A DNA stretch of 37,837 bases. Source: an uncultured Mycoplasmatota bacterium (GTDB taxonomy: Bacteria > Bacillota_I > Bacilli_A > RF39 > UBA660). A program made the translations under genes and the position numbers. Below the pieces are notes generated by a model that did not search any database, was not told the origin of the DNA, and saw only the letters and a program-made list of their open reading frames with translations. The DNA lies in assembly GCA_946414095.1 (NCBI GenBank), contig CAMKNB010000015.1:1-37837 (forward strand), in the 5' to 3' direction. Of the stretch, positions 1-8,337 are shown piece after piece. Positions within the stretch are counted from its first letter, which is position 1. Each line of letters opens with the position of its first letter.

Positions 1-316
1 CTATTTTATTTTTAATTTCTTTAAAAAGTGAAGATAAATCTTTTTTACTTTTTAACTCTTCATGAGCATTATAATATGCTCTTAGTACTCTTACTTCAGT
101 TGTAGTAATTGGAAGAATTCTTTCTATTTTATTATTACTAATTTTAAGAATCTTTTTTAAACCTAAATATACAAGCTTAAAATCTCTAATTTTTTCAACC
201 CTTAAAAGTTTACTTAAAAAAGAAATGTTTTTGTCAAATTCAAAAGAAATATCATCCCCATCAATGATACATTTCATTTTTAAACCTTGATCATTTAACA
301 ATACTTCTTCTTCCAT
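1..316 (-). CDS. Hypothetical protein, 3' end beyond window
   Basis: An open frame on the minus strand starts with ATG at 316-314, preceded by a good ribosome-binding site (AGGAGAAT, 6 nt before the start), and runs open off the left edge after about 105 codons. The visible part is charged, soluble and predicted alpha/beta, rich in Lys, Glu and Ile, with no signal peptide or membrane segment. It begins MEEEVLLNDQG. It lies 28 nt downstream of the membrane-protein gene at 345-1451 on the same strand, so the two are probably co-transcribed. I do not recognise the family and assign no function. Confidence 0.6.
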   Translation of the reverse strand, partial: MEEEVLLNDQGLKMKCIIDGDDISFEFDKNISFLSKLLRVEKIRDFKLVYLGLKKILKISNNKIERILPITTTEVRVLRAYYNAHEELKSKKDLSSLFKEIKNKI

Positions 317-344
317 CTATATTCTCCTAGTATAAATTATAACA

Positions 345-1451
345 TTAATTTCTTGGAATTCCAAATCTATTTAGTATAATAGCAATTATAGGATAAAACA
401 CAAGAAAACATAATGTAATTAAAGTATTACTAACACTTAATAATCTACTATTATCATTCATTATAAAATTTGATAGTTCTCTTAAATTTACAAAAACATA
501 AGGTATATACTTTATTATTAAATAAATTCCAATTGTAAAAATAATAGAAAGTAATAATGAATAAATCCAAATATTTAAACTACTTTTATAATAATCTACT
601 TTATTAGCATTATATACAATTAATACTACTACCATTATCACAAATAATATTCCTAGATAAAATGACATAACACCATTAACATCTGAACGTAGTAAATAAT
701 AATATAGTTCAAATGATAATAATAATATTGGAGCAAGTAAAGTCATAGTATCTTCTTCCTTATTAAAATTATTTATTCTATATATTATTAATGGTAAATT
801 AAAAATAAATAATACTGAAGGTAACATTATTTTAATTTTTTCAGCAAACTCAATATTAAAAGGAATAAAATATATTAATACTGCTGGTATAAAAAACAAT
901 AATGAAAAAAATGACCAGTATTCATTTTGTGCTCTAAAAGAGTAATAAACTCCAGGATAAAATAATGCTAATGCAATTACTGGAACTAATGTCTTTGCAT
1001 CATAGTTATTATTTATGCTAATTAATAATACAAAAAATAATAGAAAACATGAAAAACCTAAATCAAGAAATAACCTTACGCTTCTTTCATCATCAACATA
1101 ATATTTTTTTAAAACAATGAACATAAAAATTGATACTATTAAAGAAACAAAAGCAAACAACAATTGAAAACTAATGTTAATACTAGGTATTTGCTTAAGT
1201 ATTGAAAAAAGTGAATAAATAATATTAGAAGATATTAAAACAATAATTAAATCATTAAAGCATAACTTAACCTTATTAAAATCATCATTAATTGAACTTT
1301 CAGTTCTTTCATAATCATATTTAAATAGTAAGATAACATTTATTATTAAGCAAATACAGTAAAATAAATGCATTAAATCATTTGGAATTTTAACTATTGT
1401 AACTAATATTAAAATAAATAATGCTAATATTAAAGAAACAACCTTTTTCAT
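345..1451 (-). CDS. Polytopic membrane protein of unknown function
   Basis: A 368-residue protein that is almost wholly hydrophobic, with roughly ten to eleven membrane segments separated by short loops; the longest polar stretch is around residues 48-62. The N-terminus (MKKVVSLILALF) reads as a first membrane helix, not a cleavable signal. The start has a ribosome-binding site AGGTGA 5 nt upstream and an extended -10 (TGATATAAT) about 25 nt upstream. It is divergent from murD and probably leads a small operon with the gene at 1-316. No catalytic motif or transporter signature is visible, and I cannot name a family. Confidence 0.7.
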   Translation of the reverse strand: MKKVVSLILALFILILVTIVKIPNDLMHLFYCICLIINVILLFKYDYERTESSINDDFNKVKLCFNDLIIVLISSNIIYSLFSILKQIPSINISFQLLFAFVSLIVSIFMFIVLKKYYVDDERSVRLFLDLGFSCFLLFFVLLISINNNYDAKTLVPVIALALFYPGVYYSFRAQNEYWSFFSLLFFIPAVLIYFIPFNIEFAEKIKIMLPSVLFIFNLPLIIYRINNFNKEEDTMTLLAPILLLSFELYYYLLRSDVNGVMSFYLGILFVIMVVVLIVYNANKVDYYKSSLNIWIYSLLLSIIFTIGIYLIIKYIPYVFVNLRELSNFIMNDNSRLLSVSNTLITLCFLVFYPIIAIILNRFGIPRN

Positions 1452-1522
1452 ACATTCACCTACTATAAAATTATATCAAAAAGATTACGCAAAATAAATG
1501 TTAAAAATCATCTATTTTGTTG

Positions 1523-1528
1523 TATAAT
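1523..1528 (+). promoter_or_regulatory. -10 element of murD
   Basis: TATAAT lies 17 nt before the murD ATG at 1545, with only weak -35 similarity around 1499-1505. The predicted start of transcription (about 1535) leaves a leader of about 10 nt, falling inside the ribosome-binding site. Confidence 0.5.
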
Positions 1529-1544
1529 TAAGGTGGTGATGAAA

Positions 1545-2891
1545 ATGTTTGAAAACAAAAAAATTTTTATTCTTGGAATGGCAAGAAGTGGATATGAAGC
1601 AGCTAAAGTATTAGCAAAAAGAAATAATGAAATAGTTCTATGCGATATAAATCCTAATCAAAATGAAGAACATATAAAAGAATTAAAAGAATTAGGAATT
1701 AAATTATATTTAGGAACAGACCAAGATGATTTATTAGATGAATCTTTTGACTATATGATTAAAAATCCAGGTGTTAAATTTGATAATAAATATGTTGTTT
1801 ATGCTGAAAAACATAATATTAAAATAATTAATGAAATTGAAATGGCTTACCATTTATTACCAAAGAACGTTAAATTAATAGCAATAACTGGAACTAATGG
1901 AAAAACTACTACTACAACACTTACTTATGAAATTGTATCAAATGCTTTTCCTCATAGAACACACCTAGCAGGTAATATTGGTTTTCCTCTTTGCGAAGTA
2001 CTAGATAATATAAAAGAAAATGATTATTTAGTAATGGAAATAGGAGTTCCACAATTACATGACTTTTATGACTTTAATCCAGATATAGCAGTACTTACAA
2101 ATATATTTGAAGCTCATCTAGACATGTTTAAAACAAGAGAATACTATAATGAAAATAAATTAAGAATATTCCAAAATCATACAAGCAAAAATATAGCTAT
2201 AATCAATCATGATAATGCTGATGCATTTAGAATTACTAAAGATATAAAAAGTACAAAAAAATACTTTTCAAGTAATGAAAAGATTGATGGTGCATATCTA
2301 AAAGATGATTCAATTTACTATTATGATGAAAAAATAATTGACACAAAAGATATTAAATTACAAGGAAAGCATAATTATGAAAATATAATGTGTGCAATTA
2401 TGATAGCAAAAGAATTAGGTATTTCTAATGAAATAATTATTAATACCATTAAAAACTTTAGTGGTGTAGAACATAGAATAGAATATTCAGGTACTATTAA
2501 TAATATCGAATTCTACAATGATTCAAAAGCTACTAATGTAACATCAACACAAATAGCATTATCTTCTTTTAAGAAACCAACTATTTTATTATTAGGAGGC
2601 CTTGATAGAGGACACTCATTTGATGGACTTATTCCATATATGAAAAATGTTAAATTAGTTTGCTCACTTGGACAAACAAAAAATAGAATTAAAGATTTTT
2701 GTGACAAAATAAATATAAAATGCATCGTTAATGAAACATTAAAAGAAGCATTAAATAGTGCATATAATAATGCAAAATCTGGAGATGTTATACTACTTAG
2801 TCCAGCATGTGCTTCATGGGATCAATACAAATGTTTTGAAGATAGAGGTACAGAATTTAAAAATTTAGTAAAAGAATTAAAGGAGAAATAA
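1545..2891 (+). CDS. murD: UDP-N-acetylmuramoyl-L-alanine:D-glutamate ligase
   Basis: MurD adds D-glutamate to UDP-MurNAc-L-Ala in the cytoplasm, an early step of peptidoglycan synthesis. Visible motifs in order: N-terminal nucleotide-binding glycine loop (GMARSG), Mur-ligase ATP loop GTNGKTTT, the acidic EIG segment aligned with the family ELSS, NIFEAHLD with the conserved His, the carbamylated-lysine region YNENKLRIF, DSKATN, GGLDRG and the C-terminal SPACASWDQY. Length (448 residues) is normal for MurD. GTG codons at 1533 and 1536 and ATG at 1539 are in frame, but AGGTGG at 1531-1536 is correctly spaced only for ATG 1545. It stands apart from the usual dcw cluster and is followed after 1 nt by a zinc-ribbon gene. 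Confidence 0.95.
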   Translation: MFENKKIFILGMARSGYEAAKVLAKRNNEIVLCDINPNQNEEHIKELKELGIKLYLGTDQDDLLDESFDYMIKNPGVKFDNKYVVYAEKHNIKIINEIEMAYHLLPKNVKLIAITGTNGKTTTTTLTYEIVSNAFPHRTHLAGNIGFPLCEVLDNIKENDYLVMEIGVPQLHDFYDFNPDIAVLTNIFEAHLDMFKTREYYNENKLRIFQNHTSKNIAIINHDNADAFRITKDIKSTKKYFSSNEKIDGAYLKDDSIYYYDEKIIDTKDIKLQGKHNYENIMCAIMIAKELGISNEIIINTIKNFSGVEHRIEYSGTINNIEFYNDSKATNVTSTQIALSSFKKPTILLLGGLDRGHSFDGLIPYMKNVKLVCSLGQTKNRIKDFCDKINIKCIVNETLKEALNSAYNNAKSGDVILLSPACASWDQYKCFEDRGTEFKNLVKELKEK

Positions 2892-2892
2892 T

Positions 2893-3195
2893 ATGAAAAT
2901 ATCTTGTGAACATTGCGGCGCTGTAATAGACACAGATAAAGATAAAAAATGTACAAATTGTGGAGCACCATATTCATCAAATAAAGAATATAGAGATGTA
3001 AGAGATAATAGAAAGAAAAATACTGATTATGACTTTAGAGAAAGAGAAGCAGATATAAGAACAAAAGAACTTAGTAATCAAATAATAGAAAAAACACTAA
3101 ATGCTCAAAAAGCATTTAAAATATTTCCAATAATATTTCTAATTGTTTTTATCATAGCAATCATAATAATAATATCTGTTATGAGTAAGTTTTAA
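2893..3195 (+). CDS. Small zinc-ribbon, tail-anchored membrane protein
   Basis: A 100-residue protein with an N-terminal zinc ribbon made of two CxxC knuckles (CEHC at about residues 5-8 and CTNC about 20-23), a charged helical middle, and one C-terminal membrane helix (about 77-97). The arrangement suggests a cytoplasmic zinc ribbon tethered to the membrane. Its start lies 1 nt after the murD stop and its ribosome-binding site (AAGGAG) is inside the end of murD, so it is translated from the murD message. The function is unknown. A bidirectional terminator follows at 3202-3225. Confidence 0.75.
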   Translation: MKISCEHCGAVIDTDKDKKCTNCGAPYSSNKEYRDVRDNRKKNTDYDFREREADIRTKELSNQIIEKTLNAQKAFKIFPIIFLIVFIIAIIIIISVMSKF

Positions 3196-3201
3196 AAATA
3201 A

Positions 3202-3225
3202 AAATATTCACAATAGTGAATATTT
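3202..3225. terminator. Bidirectional intrinsic terminator
   Basis: A perfect 10-bp stem, AAATATTCAC / GTGAATATTT, with the loop AATA. T-runs follow it on both strands, so it can end the murD operon (plus) and the DUF1846 gene (minus). Confidence 0.85.
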
Positions 3226-3226
3226 T

Positions 3227-4702
3227 TTATTGTATTAAATCAATATCATCTTCCCTTAAATATTCGGGTTCACAAGTTAGATTTACTTTTAGTCCTTTTA
3301 AAGTCTTTTTATCACCATTATTGACTATATATGTTGCATGTGCTTCTGAATCTTTAAGTTTACTTAAACAAGATAAAGCCTTTTCAGTCATAGCATTAGT
3401 TGCAGAACAAATACTAAGTGCAGTTAATACTTCAGGAAGAGTTAATCTATTTCCATTGTTAAGTTCACCTTTTAGTTTTAACATAGGTTCTAATACTTTA
3501 GGTGACAATAAATTTATATCATCTGGTATTTTACTTAATAATTTTATTGCATTTAACACTACACTACTAGCAGGAGTTAATAAATCTGTTTGTTTACCAG
3601 TAATAATTTTCTTACCAAGTTTTAACGATATAACTGGCACACCATCTTTATCTCTCTTATCTAGAGCAGGCTTAATAACATCTAAATAATTTTCATCAAC
3701 ACCAACTTCATTCATTAATAATTTAACTTTTTCACAAGTATCTAAATCACTAAGACCCAATTTATAATTATTAGTTTCATTATAATAACGTCTAACAATT
3801 TCTTTTTTAGCAGCTTCTTCAACAACATCATTATCACTAATACAATAACCTATCATATTAACACCCATGTCTGTTGGAGAAGAATAAACATCTTTACCAC
3901 TAACCTTATTTAAGATATTTTTAAGAATTGGGAAAGTTTCAATATCTCTATTATAATTAACAGCAGTTTCACCATAAGCTTCTAAATGAAACGGATCAAT
4001 CATATTAACATCTTTTAAGTCAGCAGTTGCAGCTTCATATGCAAGATTAACAGGATGTTTAAGTGGTAAATTCCATACAGGAAAAGTTTCAAACTTAGCA
4101 TATCCAGCATTAATCCCTCTTTTATGCTCATGATAAATTTGTGATAAACATGTAGCTAGTTTACCACTTCCTGGCCCCGGAGCATTAACAAGTATTAATG
4201 GCTTAGTAGTTTCAATATATGGATTTGCTCCATACCCTTCATCACTAACAATAGTATCAACATCCGTTGGATATCCTTTTGTAAATGTATGAATATATGT
4301 TTTAATACCATTTCTATTTAACTTCTTAATAAATTTATCAACACTAACTTGATTTTTATATAATGTAATTACAACACTATTTACAGAAAAACCAAGCTTT
4401 TTAGAATTATTAATTAACTTTAATATTTCAGTATCATATGTAATTCCATATTCACCACGAGTTTTATTTCTTTCTATATCACCTGCATTAATACAAAAAA
4501 TAATTTCTAAATCTTTTTTAAGTTCCAAAAACATATTAATTTTAGCATCATTCTTAAATCCAGGTAAAACTCTCGCAGCATGAGAATCATCAAATAGTTT
4601 TCCACCAACTTCCAAATAAAGTTTGTCAAACAAACCAAACCTCTCCCTGATTTTAGCGCTCTGTATTTTTACATACTTAGCGTTATCAAATCCTTTCTTC
4701 AT
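3227..4702 (-). CDS. DUF1846 family protein
   Basis: A 491-residue cytoplasmic protein matching the DUF1846 family along its length, both in size and in hallmark segments. These are the N-terminal MKKGFDNAKYVK, the glycine-rich loop NAPGPGSGKLATCLSQ (about residues 193-208) followed by YHEH, and PTDMGVNMIG. The family is widespread in Firmicutes. Its loop suggests phosphate or nucleotide binding, but I know of no settled biochemical role and assign none. The start is supported by AGGTGAAGG just upstream and a TATAAT-type -10 (TATGTATAAT) about 30 nt further up. It appears monocistronic, ending at the bidirectional terminator at 3202-3225. Confidence 0.88.
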   Translation of the reverse strand: MKKGFDNAKYVKIQSAKIRERFGLFDKLYLEVGGKLFDDSHAARVLPGFKNDAKINMFLELKKDLEIIFCINAGDIERNKTRGEYGITYDTEILKLINNSKKLGFSVNSVVITLYKNQVSVDKFIKKLNRNGIKTYIHTFTKGYPTDVDTIVSDEGYGANPYIETTKPLILVNAPGPGSGKLATCLSQIYHEHKRGINAGYAKFETFPVWNLPLKHPVNLAYEAATADLKDVNMIDPFHLEAYGETAVNYNRDIETFPILKNILNKVSGKDVYSSPTDMGVNMIGYCISDNDVVEEAAKKEIVRRYYNETNNYKLGLSDLDTCEKVKLLMNEVGVDENYLDVIKPALDKRDKDGVPVISLKLGKKIITGKQTDLLTPASSVVLNAIKLLSKIPDDINLLSPKVLEPMLKLKGELNNGNRLTLPEVLTALSICSATNAMTEKALSCLSKLKDSEAHATYIVNNGDKKTLKGLKVNLTCEPEYLREDDIDLIQ

Positions 4703-4809
4703 ATTACCTTCACCTATTATAAATTATACATAAAGATATATACATGAACAAGCAAACAAAAATATTTTTTTATTATTTTTTTAAAAATTTACATTTTTTT
4801 ATGTAAATA

Positions 4810-4831
4810 AAAAAGACTAAAAAGTCTTTTT
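4810..4831 (-). terminator. Intrinsic terminator of the metalloprotease/74-residue pair
   Basis: A 9-bp stem AAAAAGACT / AGTCTTTTT with an AAAA loop directly follows the stop of the 74-residue gene on the minus strand and leads into a T-rich run (TTTTTTATTT). Confidence 0.75.
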
Positions 4832-4832
4832 A

Positions 4833-5057
4833 CTATTTAGTAATTACATGCTCTTGAAATTCTTCATATCCTTTTGTTTCACTTATCAAAACATTATTCA
4901 TTATTGCTTCAGCTAATATTTTATTCTTTAGATAATAATTATCACTAGAATACCAATCTTCAGGAAATAAACTACTCTTTTCTAAATCCTTGTGACTATT
5001 TACATATTTGCTTTCTGCCATTACATATAAATCATAATGTGCTTTATTGTCATTCAT
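4833..5057 (-). CDS. Small hypothetical protein downstream of metalloprotease
   Basis: A 74-residue acidic, soluble protein beginning MNDNKAHYDLYVMAE. It has a strong ribosome-binding site (TAGGAGGTTAA) 7-8 nt before the ATG and lies only 10 nt after the stop of the 814-residue putative metalloprotease, so the two form an operon that ends at the terminator at 4810-4831. It has no membrane segment and no motif that I recognise. A small acidic protein translated directly after a protease-like gene could be a partner or inhibitor, but that is only positional inference. Confidence 0.65.
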   Translation of the reverse strand: MNDNKAHYDLYVMAESKYVNSHKDLEKSSLFPEDWYSSDNYYLKNKILAEAIMNNVLISETKGYEEFQEHVITK

Positions 5058-5067
5058 ATTTAACCTC

Positions 5068-7512
5068 CTATAATACCTTACTTTCTTCTTCTACTTTAGT
5101 ATACTTTTCAGAATTAACTATTTTTTGTTCATAAAAATTTTTAATAAAACTAATAAATTCATCACCAACTACACTTCTTAAATTTTCAATTGCTTCATTA
5201 GCTCTTGGCATTTTTGAAATATCAGAATAATTAGCAAGTATTTCATTAAAACATAATTTTAATCCACCTCTATTATAATATTTTATACCATGTCCGCTAG
5301 TACCTTTTATTTTAACTCCTGATGTTGTAGTAAGTTTACTAGAAAAGAATTTTCCTTCATAAATTGCATCTAATATATCACCAATCGCACTTAATCCTGG
5401 ATAGTCTTCATCTAGTAATAAATTAATTATCTCATTCTTTTTAACATACCAGTCCTGTTCAACATATTTATCATATGTAAATTCATCAAACATCATCGCT
5501 GCAATTTCATCTTTTGAATAACCCAGTTTTGAATATTCTTCTATCTTTTCTTCTTTGTTTTTAGCAATAAAGTCTTCTATCTCTTTTTTTCTCTCAGGAG
5601 TTATTGATTTTTTATAAGCTTCTCCATATTTTTCTTCAACTATTTTGCCAAGTTTTTCTCTAGTATCATAATATTTTTTAGATATCTCATTAACTTTATC
5701 AAGAAAATCAGGATTATTTCGAATATTCTTAACTAGTTGTTCATATTCACTTGGATATTCTTCATTAGTCACAAGTGAATACAATGCATGACCCATTTCA
5801 TGATTAATGGCTGAAATCTCCTCATTGTTTAAATTAATACTTTTTGTTTTAGGTGTAAAACTTGATCCACCATCTGTTCTTATAATTGAAAAATTAGGAA
5901 TGGACTTTTTAATATTAATTATCTTTATTAGTTCTTTTATACCATATACATTTCCAGAAGCAATCATTCTTCTATAAGACCTAATCATAGTTTCAACAAG
6001 TTTTGGATCACTTCTTCCATCTTTTAACATTAAGATTTTAAGTTCATTAAGCAAAATTTCATAATCAGCTGAAATAGATAAACTATCACATGATATATTC
6101 ATATCTTCAAGAATATCTCCTATAAAAGAATTCTTAACATCATTATTACTAAACACTTTATTTTTAACATCAATACCTTTTAATCTCAAATAAATGAATA
6201 AATCAGCATCTTTTATTCCAGCATTAGGTAATATTTTTTTTAATGTTTCTTCTTTATCTAAAACTAATAACTCATCTATTAATCTTTTACCATTTTTATC
6301 TACATTCATTAGTGTACTCGCAGATGGTTTACCAATATATTCAATTAAATTATGTTTAGAAAATATCATTAAAAACTTAGCAAGTAAAGCATTATCTTGA
6401 CTATAACCATTTATTTTAGATAATTTTATACTTTCAGGATTTTTATCAAATTCATTAAGGATAAAATCTAGATAAGTTTCATTTATATCAGCATTTTTCA
6501 ACAAAACTTCCATACTACATTTTGTTAACAAATCATACCTATTAAGTTTTAAAAACACCTTAGCTGATTCTTCTTTATAATATCCAAAAACTCTTGGTTG
6601 ATATCCATTTTCAAGTAATTCTTCTAATATTGTTTTAGGTGGATTTACAACACTTAGCAATCTAATTTCACTACAATTTACTAACAAATCATTTCTATTT
6701 ATTTTAATTATTATTTTAATTATTTCGTTAAAAAATAACATACCATTTATATTAATGCCCATATCTATTAAATCTTCAAGTATATACCTATCCTCATTTA
6801 GATGTTTTTGAGTACAAACTCTCATCGTAAAATATTGTATTAAATCTTCTCTATTATATTTTCTAACTAAATCTATTATTTCTGCATGCTCATATATATG
6901 TTCTATAGTTTTTTTATCAATCATATTATGTTCAAATAAATATTCAATTACAGTTTTGCCAGCGAATTCAGCAAACAACATTGATTCAGATAAATCCGCA
7001 AGTAAATTAATTCTATGATGTTTAATTATTAAATCTATTACTTCGTAATTATTATGTACATTACCAACAACAGTAGAAAGCACTTTTTCAAATTCTTCAT
7101 GCTCAAATAAATATTCAATTAATGTTTTATCTCCGTCATATTTACTAAATAACAAATACTCACTAGCATCTGAAAAATCATACTTATTATGTTCAATATA
7201 CTTTCTTACTAAGTTTATATCTTTTGTACTAATATATTTAAATAAAAAGCCCAATTCTACATCATTTTCTAAAATATAATCTATTATACATTTACCACTT
7301 GAATCTGAAAATAACAAAAAATTACAATCTCTAATACTTTTTCCATCAATAGAACATTTCCTTGATTTTAAACGATTAATAATTTCTAAAAGATATTTTT
7401 CATCATTAGTTTCATTATATTTTACTACTAATGGATCTAAAGAGTATCGTTCCCCATTAATTATATTTTTATTTTCATCATCTATCAATATATTAATATT
7501 TGTTGTATCCAT
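5068..7512 (-). CDS. Putative zinc metalloprotease with ankyrin-like repeats
   Basis: An 814-residue protein with no signal peptide or membrane helix. Residues about 60-420 hold at least six copies of a loose ankyrin-like unit of the form LLF..DGKT.IEYLFEH (seen near residues 66, 120, 178, 286, 337 and 400). Residues 540-800 form a zincin-like domain: HEMGH at 571-575 fits HExxH, a GHGIKYY segment follows at 740-746, and NEILANYS at 756-763 supplies a plausible third zinc ligand (Glu757), as in gluzincin-type effector proteases. Between them lies a long charged helical insert (600-700). The start has AGGTGTGAT upstream. The architecture (repeat recognition module plus zincin) suggests proteolysis of specific protein targets. 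Neither target nor location can be read from the sequence. Confidence 0.7.
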   Translation of the reverse strand: MDTTNINILIDDENKNIINGERYSLDPLVVKYNETNDEKYLLEIINRLKSRKCSIDGKSIRDCNFLLFSDSSGKCIIDYILENDVELGFLFKYISTKDINLVRKYIEHNKYDFSDASEYLLFSKYDGDKTLIEYLFEHEEFEKVLSTVVGNVHNNYEVIDLIIKHHRINLLADLSESMLFAEFAGKTVIEYLFEHNMIDKKTIEHIYEHAEIIDLVRKYNREDLIQYFTMRVCTQKHLNEDRYILEDLIDMGININGMLFFNEIIKIIIKINRNDLLVNCSEIRLLSVVNPPKTILEELLENGYQPRVFGYYKEESAKVFLKLNRYDLLTKCSMEVLLKNADINETYLDFILNEFDKNPESIKLSKINGYSQDNALLAKFLMIFSKHNLIEYIGKPSASTLMNVDKNGKRLIDELLVLDKEETLKKILPNAGIKDADLFIYLRLKGIDVKNKVFSNNDVKNSFIGDILEDMNISCDSLSISADYEILLNELKILMLKDGRSDPKLVETMIRSYRRMIASGNVYGIKELIKIINIKKSIPNFSIIRTDGGSSFTPKTKSINLNNEEISAINHEMGHALYSLVTNEEYPSEYEQLVKNIRNNPDFLDKVNEISKKYYDTREKLGKIVEEKYGEAYKKSITPERKKEIEDFIAKNKEEKIEEYSKLGYSKDEIAAMMFDEFTYDKYVEQDWYVKKNEIINLLLDEDYPGLSAIGDILDAIYEGKFFSSKLTTTSGVKIKGTSGHGIKYYNRGGLKLCFNEILANYSDISKMPRANEAIENLRSVVGDEFISFIKNFYEQKIVNSEKYTKVEEESKVL

Positions 7513-7579
7513 ATCACACCTACTATGATTAAATTATAATAGATTATGATAAAAATAACAATAATTCATGTAAACAAAA

Positions 7580-7613
7580 AGTACTTATCCAATACTCATT
7601 GTATAAGTACTTT
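7580..7613 (-). terminator. Intrinsic terminator, minus strand
   Basis: An inverted repeat AAGTACTTAT / ATAAGTACTT encloses the last codons of the gene at 7585-8244 and is followed on the minus strand by TTTTTG. Confidence 0.6.
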
Positions 7614-8244
7614 CTATTCTATTAGCTGAATTAACTAAAAGTACATAGTATCTTGCAACATCAGATGCTGTTAGTGATTTGTTTTTAACATCATCACCCA
7701 TTACACTACGTGCGTATTCTTCATCTAATCCTTTAGATATAACAGATTCTCTTAACCCTAATAAATCTCCATATTCCATCAGATACCAAACAACATCACT
7801 ATTATATTCTTTTATTTCTCTATAATCAGAAGTAGTAAACATTACTTTTCCTGTAAATATGTCAACATAAGTATAAATAGTATTCAAAACATTATTTTCA
7901 TCATCAAATTCATAATCAACATATCCATTAACTATTGCATATTTTTCTCTACTATCATAGTCAACAAATCTAATAAACTTGTAAGTATTATATGGATTAC
8001 TATCATTATTAGTTATTCCTAATTTACTAATTTCACTTTCTACATCAACAGTATCATTATAATAATGAAATTGATATCTAATAGGTTCTTCTTCAGGTTC
8101 ATCTTTTATAGTATCCTCTATTACTGTATCTTCATATATTCTATTTTTTTCTCTGTTATCACTAATTCTATCTAAGACAACACCACTTAATACTAATGCT
8201 GCTGACATCAAAGAAACTATTTGTATTTGTTTTCTTTTATCCAT
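7585..8244 (-). CDS. N-terminally anchored extracytoplasmic protein
   Basis: A 219-residue protein with a single N-terminal membrane segment (about residues 9-27) after MDKRKQIQ, then a strongly acidic linker (residues 35-55) and a mixed alpha/beta domain of about 165 residues that should lie outside the cell. There is no lipobox cysteine, so it is probably a signal-anchored protein. The start is supported by GGAGGACTT just upstream and by a -10 (TGTATAAT) about 30 nt upstream. It is divergent from the GH25 muramidase and shares a 93-bp promoter region with it, which makes a cell-surface role plausible. I do not recognise a family. Confidence 0.65.
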   Translation of the reverse strand: MDKRKQIQIVSLMSAALVLSGVVLDRISDNREKNRIYEDTVIEDTIKDEPEEEPIRYQFHYYNDTVDVESEISKLGITNNDSNPYNTYKFIRFVDYDSREKYAIVNGYVDYEFDDENNVLNTIYTYVDIFTGKVMFTTSDYREIKEYNSDVVWYLMEYGDLLGLRESVISKGLDEEYARSVMGDDVKNKSLTASDVARYYVLLVNSANRIESTYTMSIG

Positions 8245-8322
8245 AAGTCCTCCAAAGCAATTCGATATTATACATCACTGAAAAAAAATTATCAATATTT
8301 TCTTTAAAAATCTAATTATTTA

Positions 8323-8331
8323 TGGTATAAA
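8323..8331 (+). promoter_or_regulatory. Extended -10 placed for a leaderless GH25 mRNA
   Basis: TGgTATAAA ends 6 nt before the muramidase ATG at 8338, so the expected first transcribed base falls at or within 2 nt of the start codon. No ribosome-binding site precedes the ATG. Confidence 0.5.
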
Positions 8332-8337
8332 TATTAC

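Noticed and set aside
1533..1544. GTG 1533, GTG 1536 and ATG 1539 as murD starts
   Set aside because: They lie inside the ribosome-binding site AGGTGG that is correctly spaced for ATG 1545, and family N-termini align from 1545.
3216..3689. Long plus-strand open frame opposite the DUF1846 gene
   Set aside because: It is antisense to a clearly conserved protein, has no ribosome-binding site and its translation looks like low-complexity noise; the same holds for the frames opposite the symporter (11018-11443, 11903-12247) and the coiled-coil gene (13200-13643).
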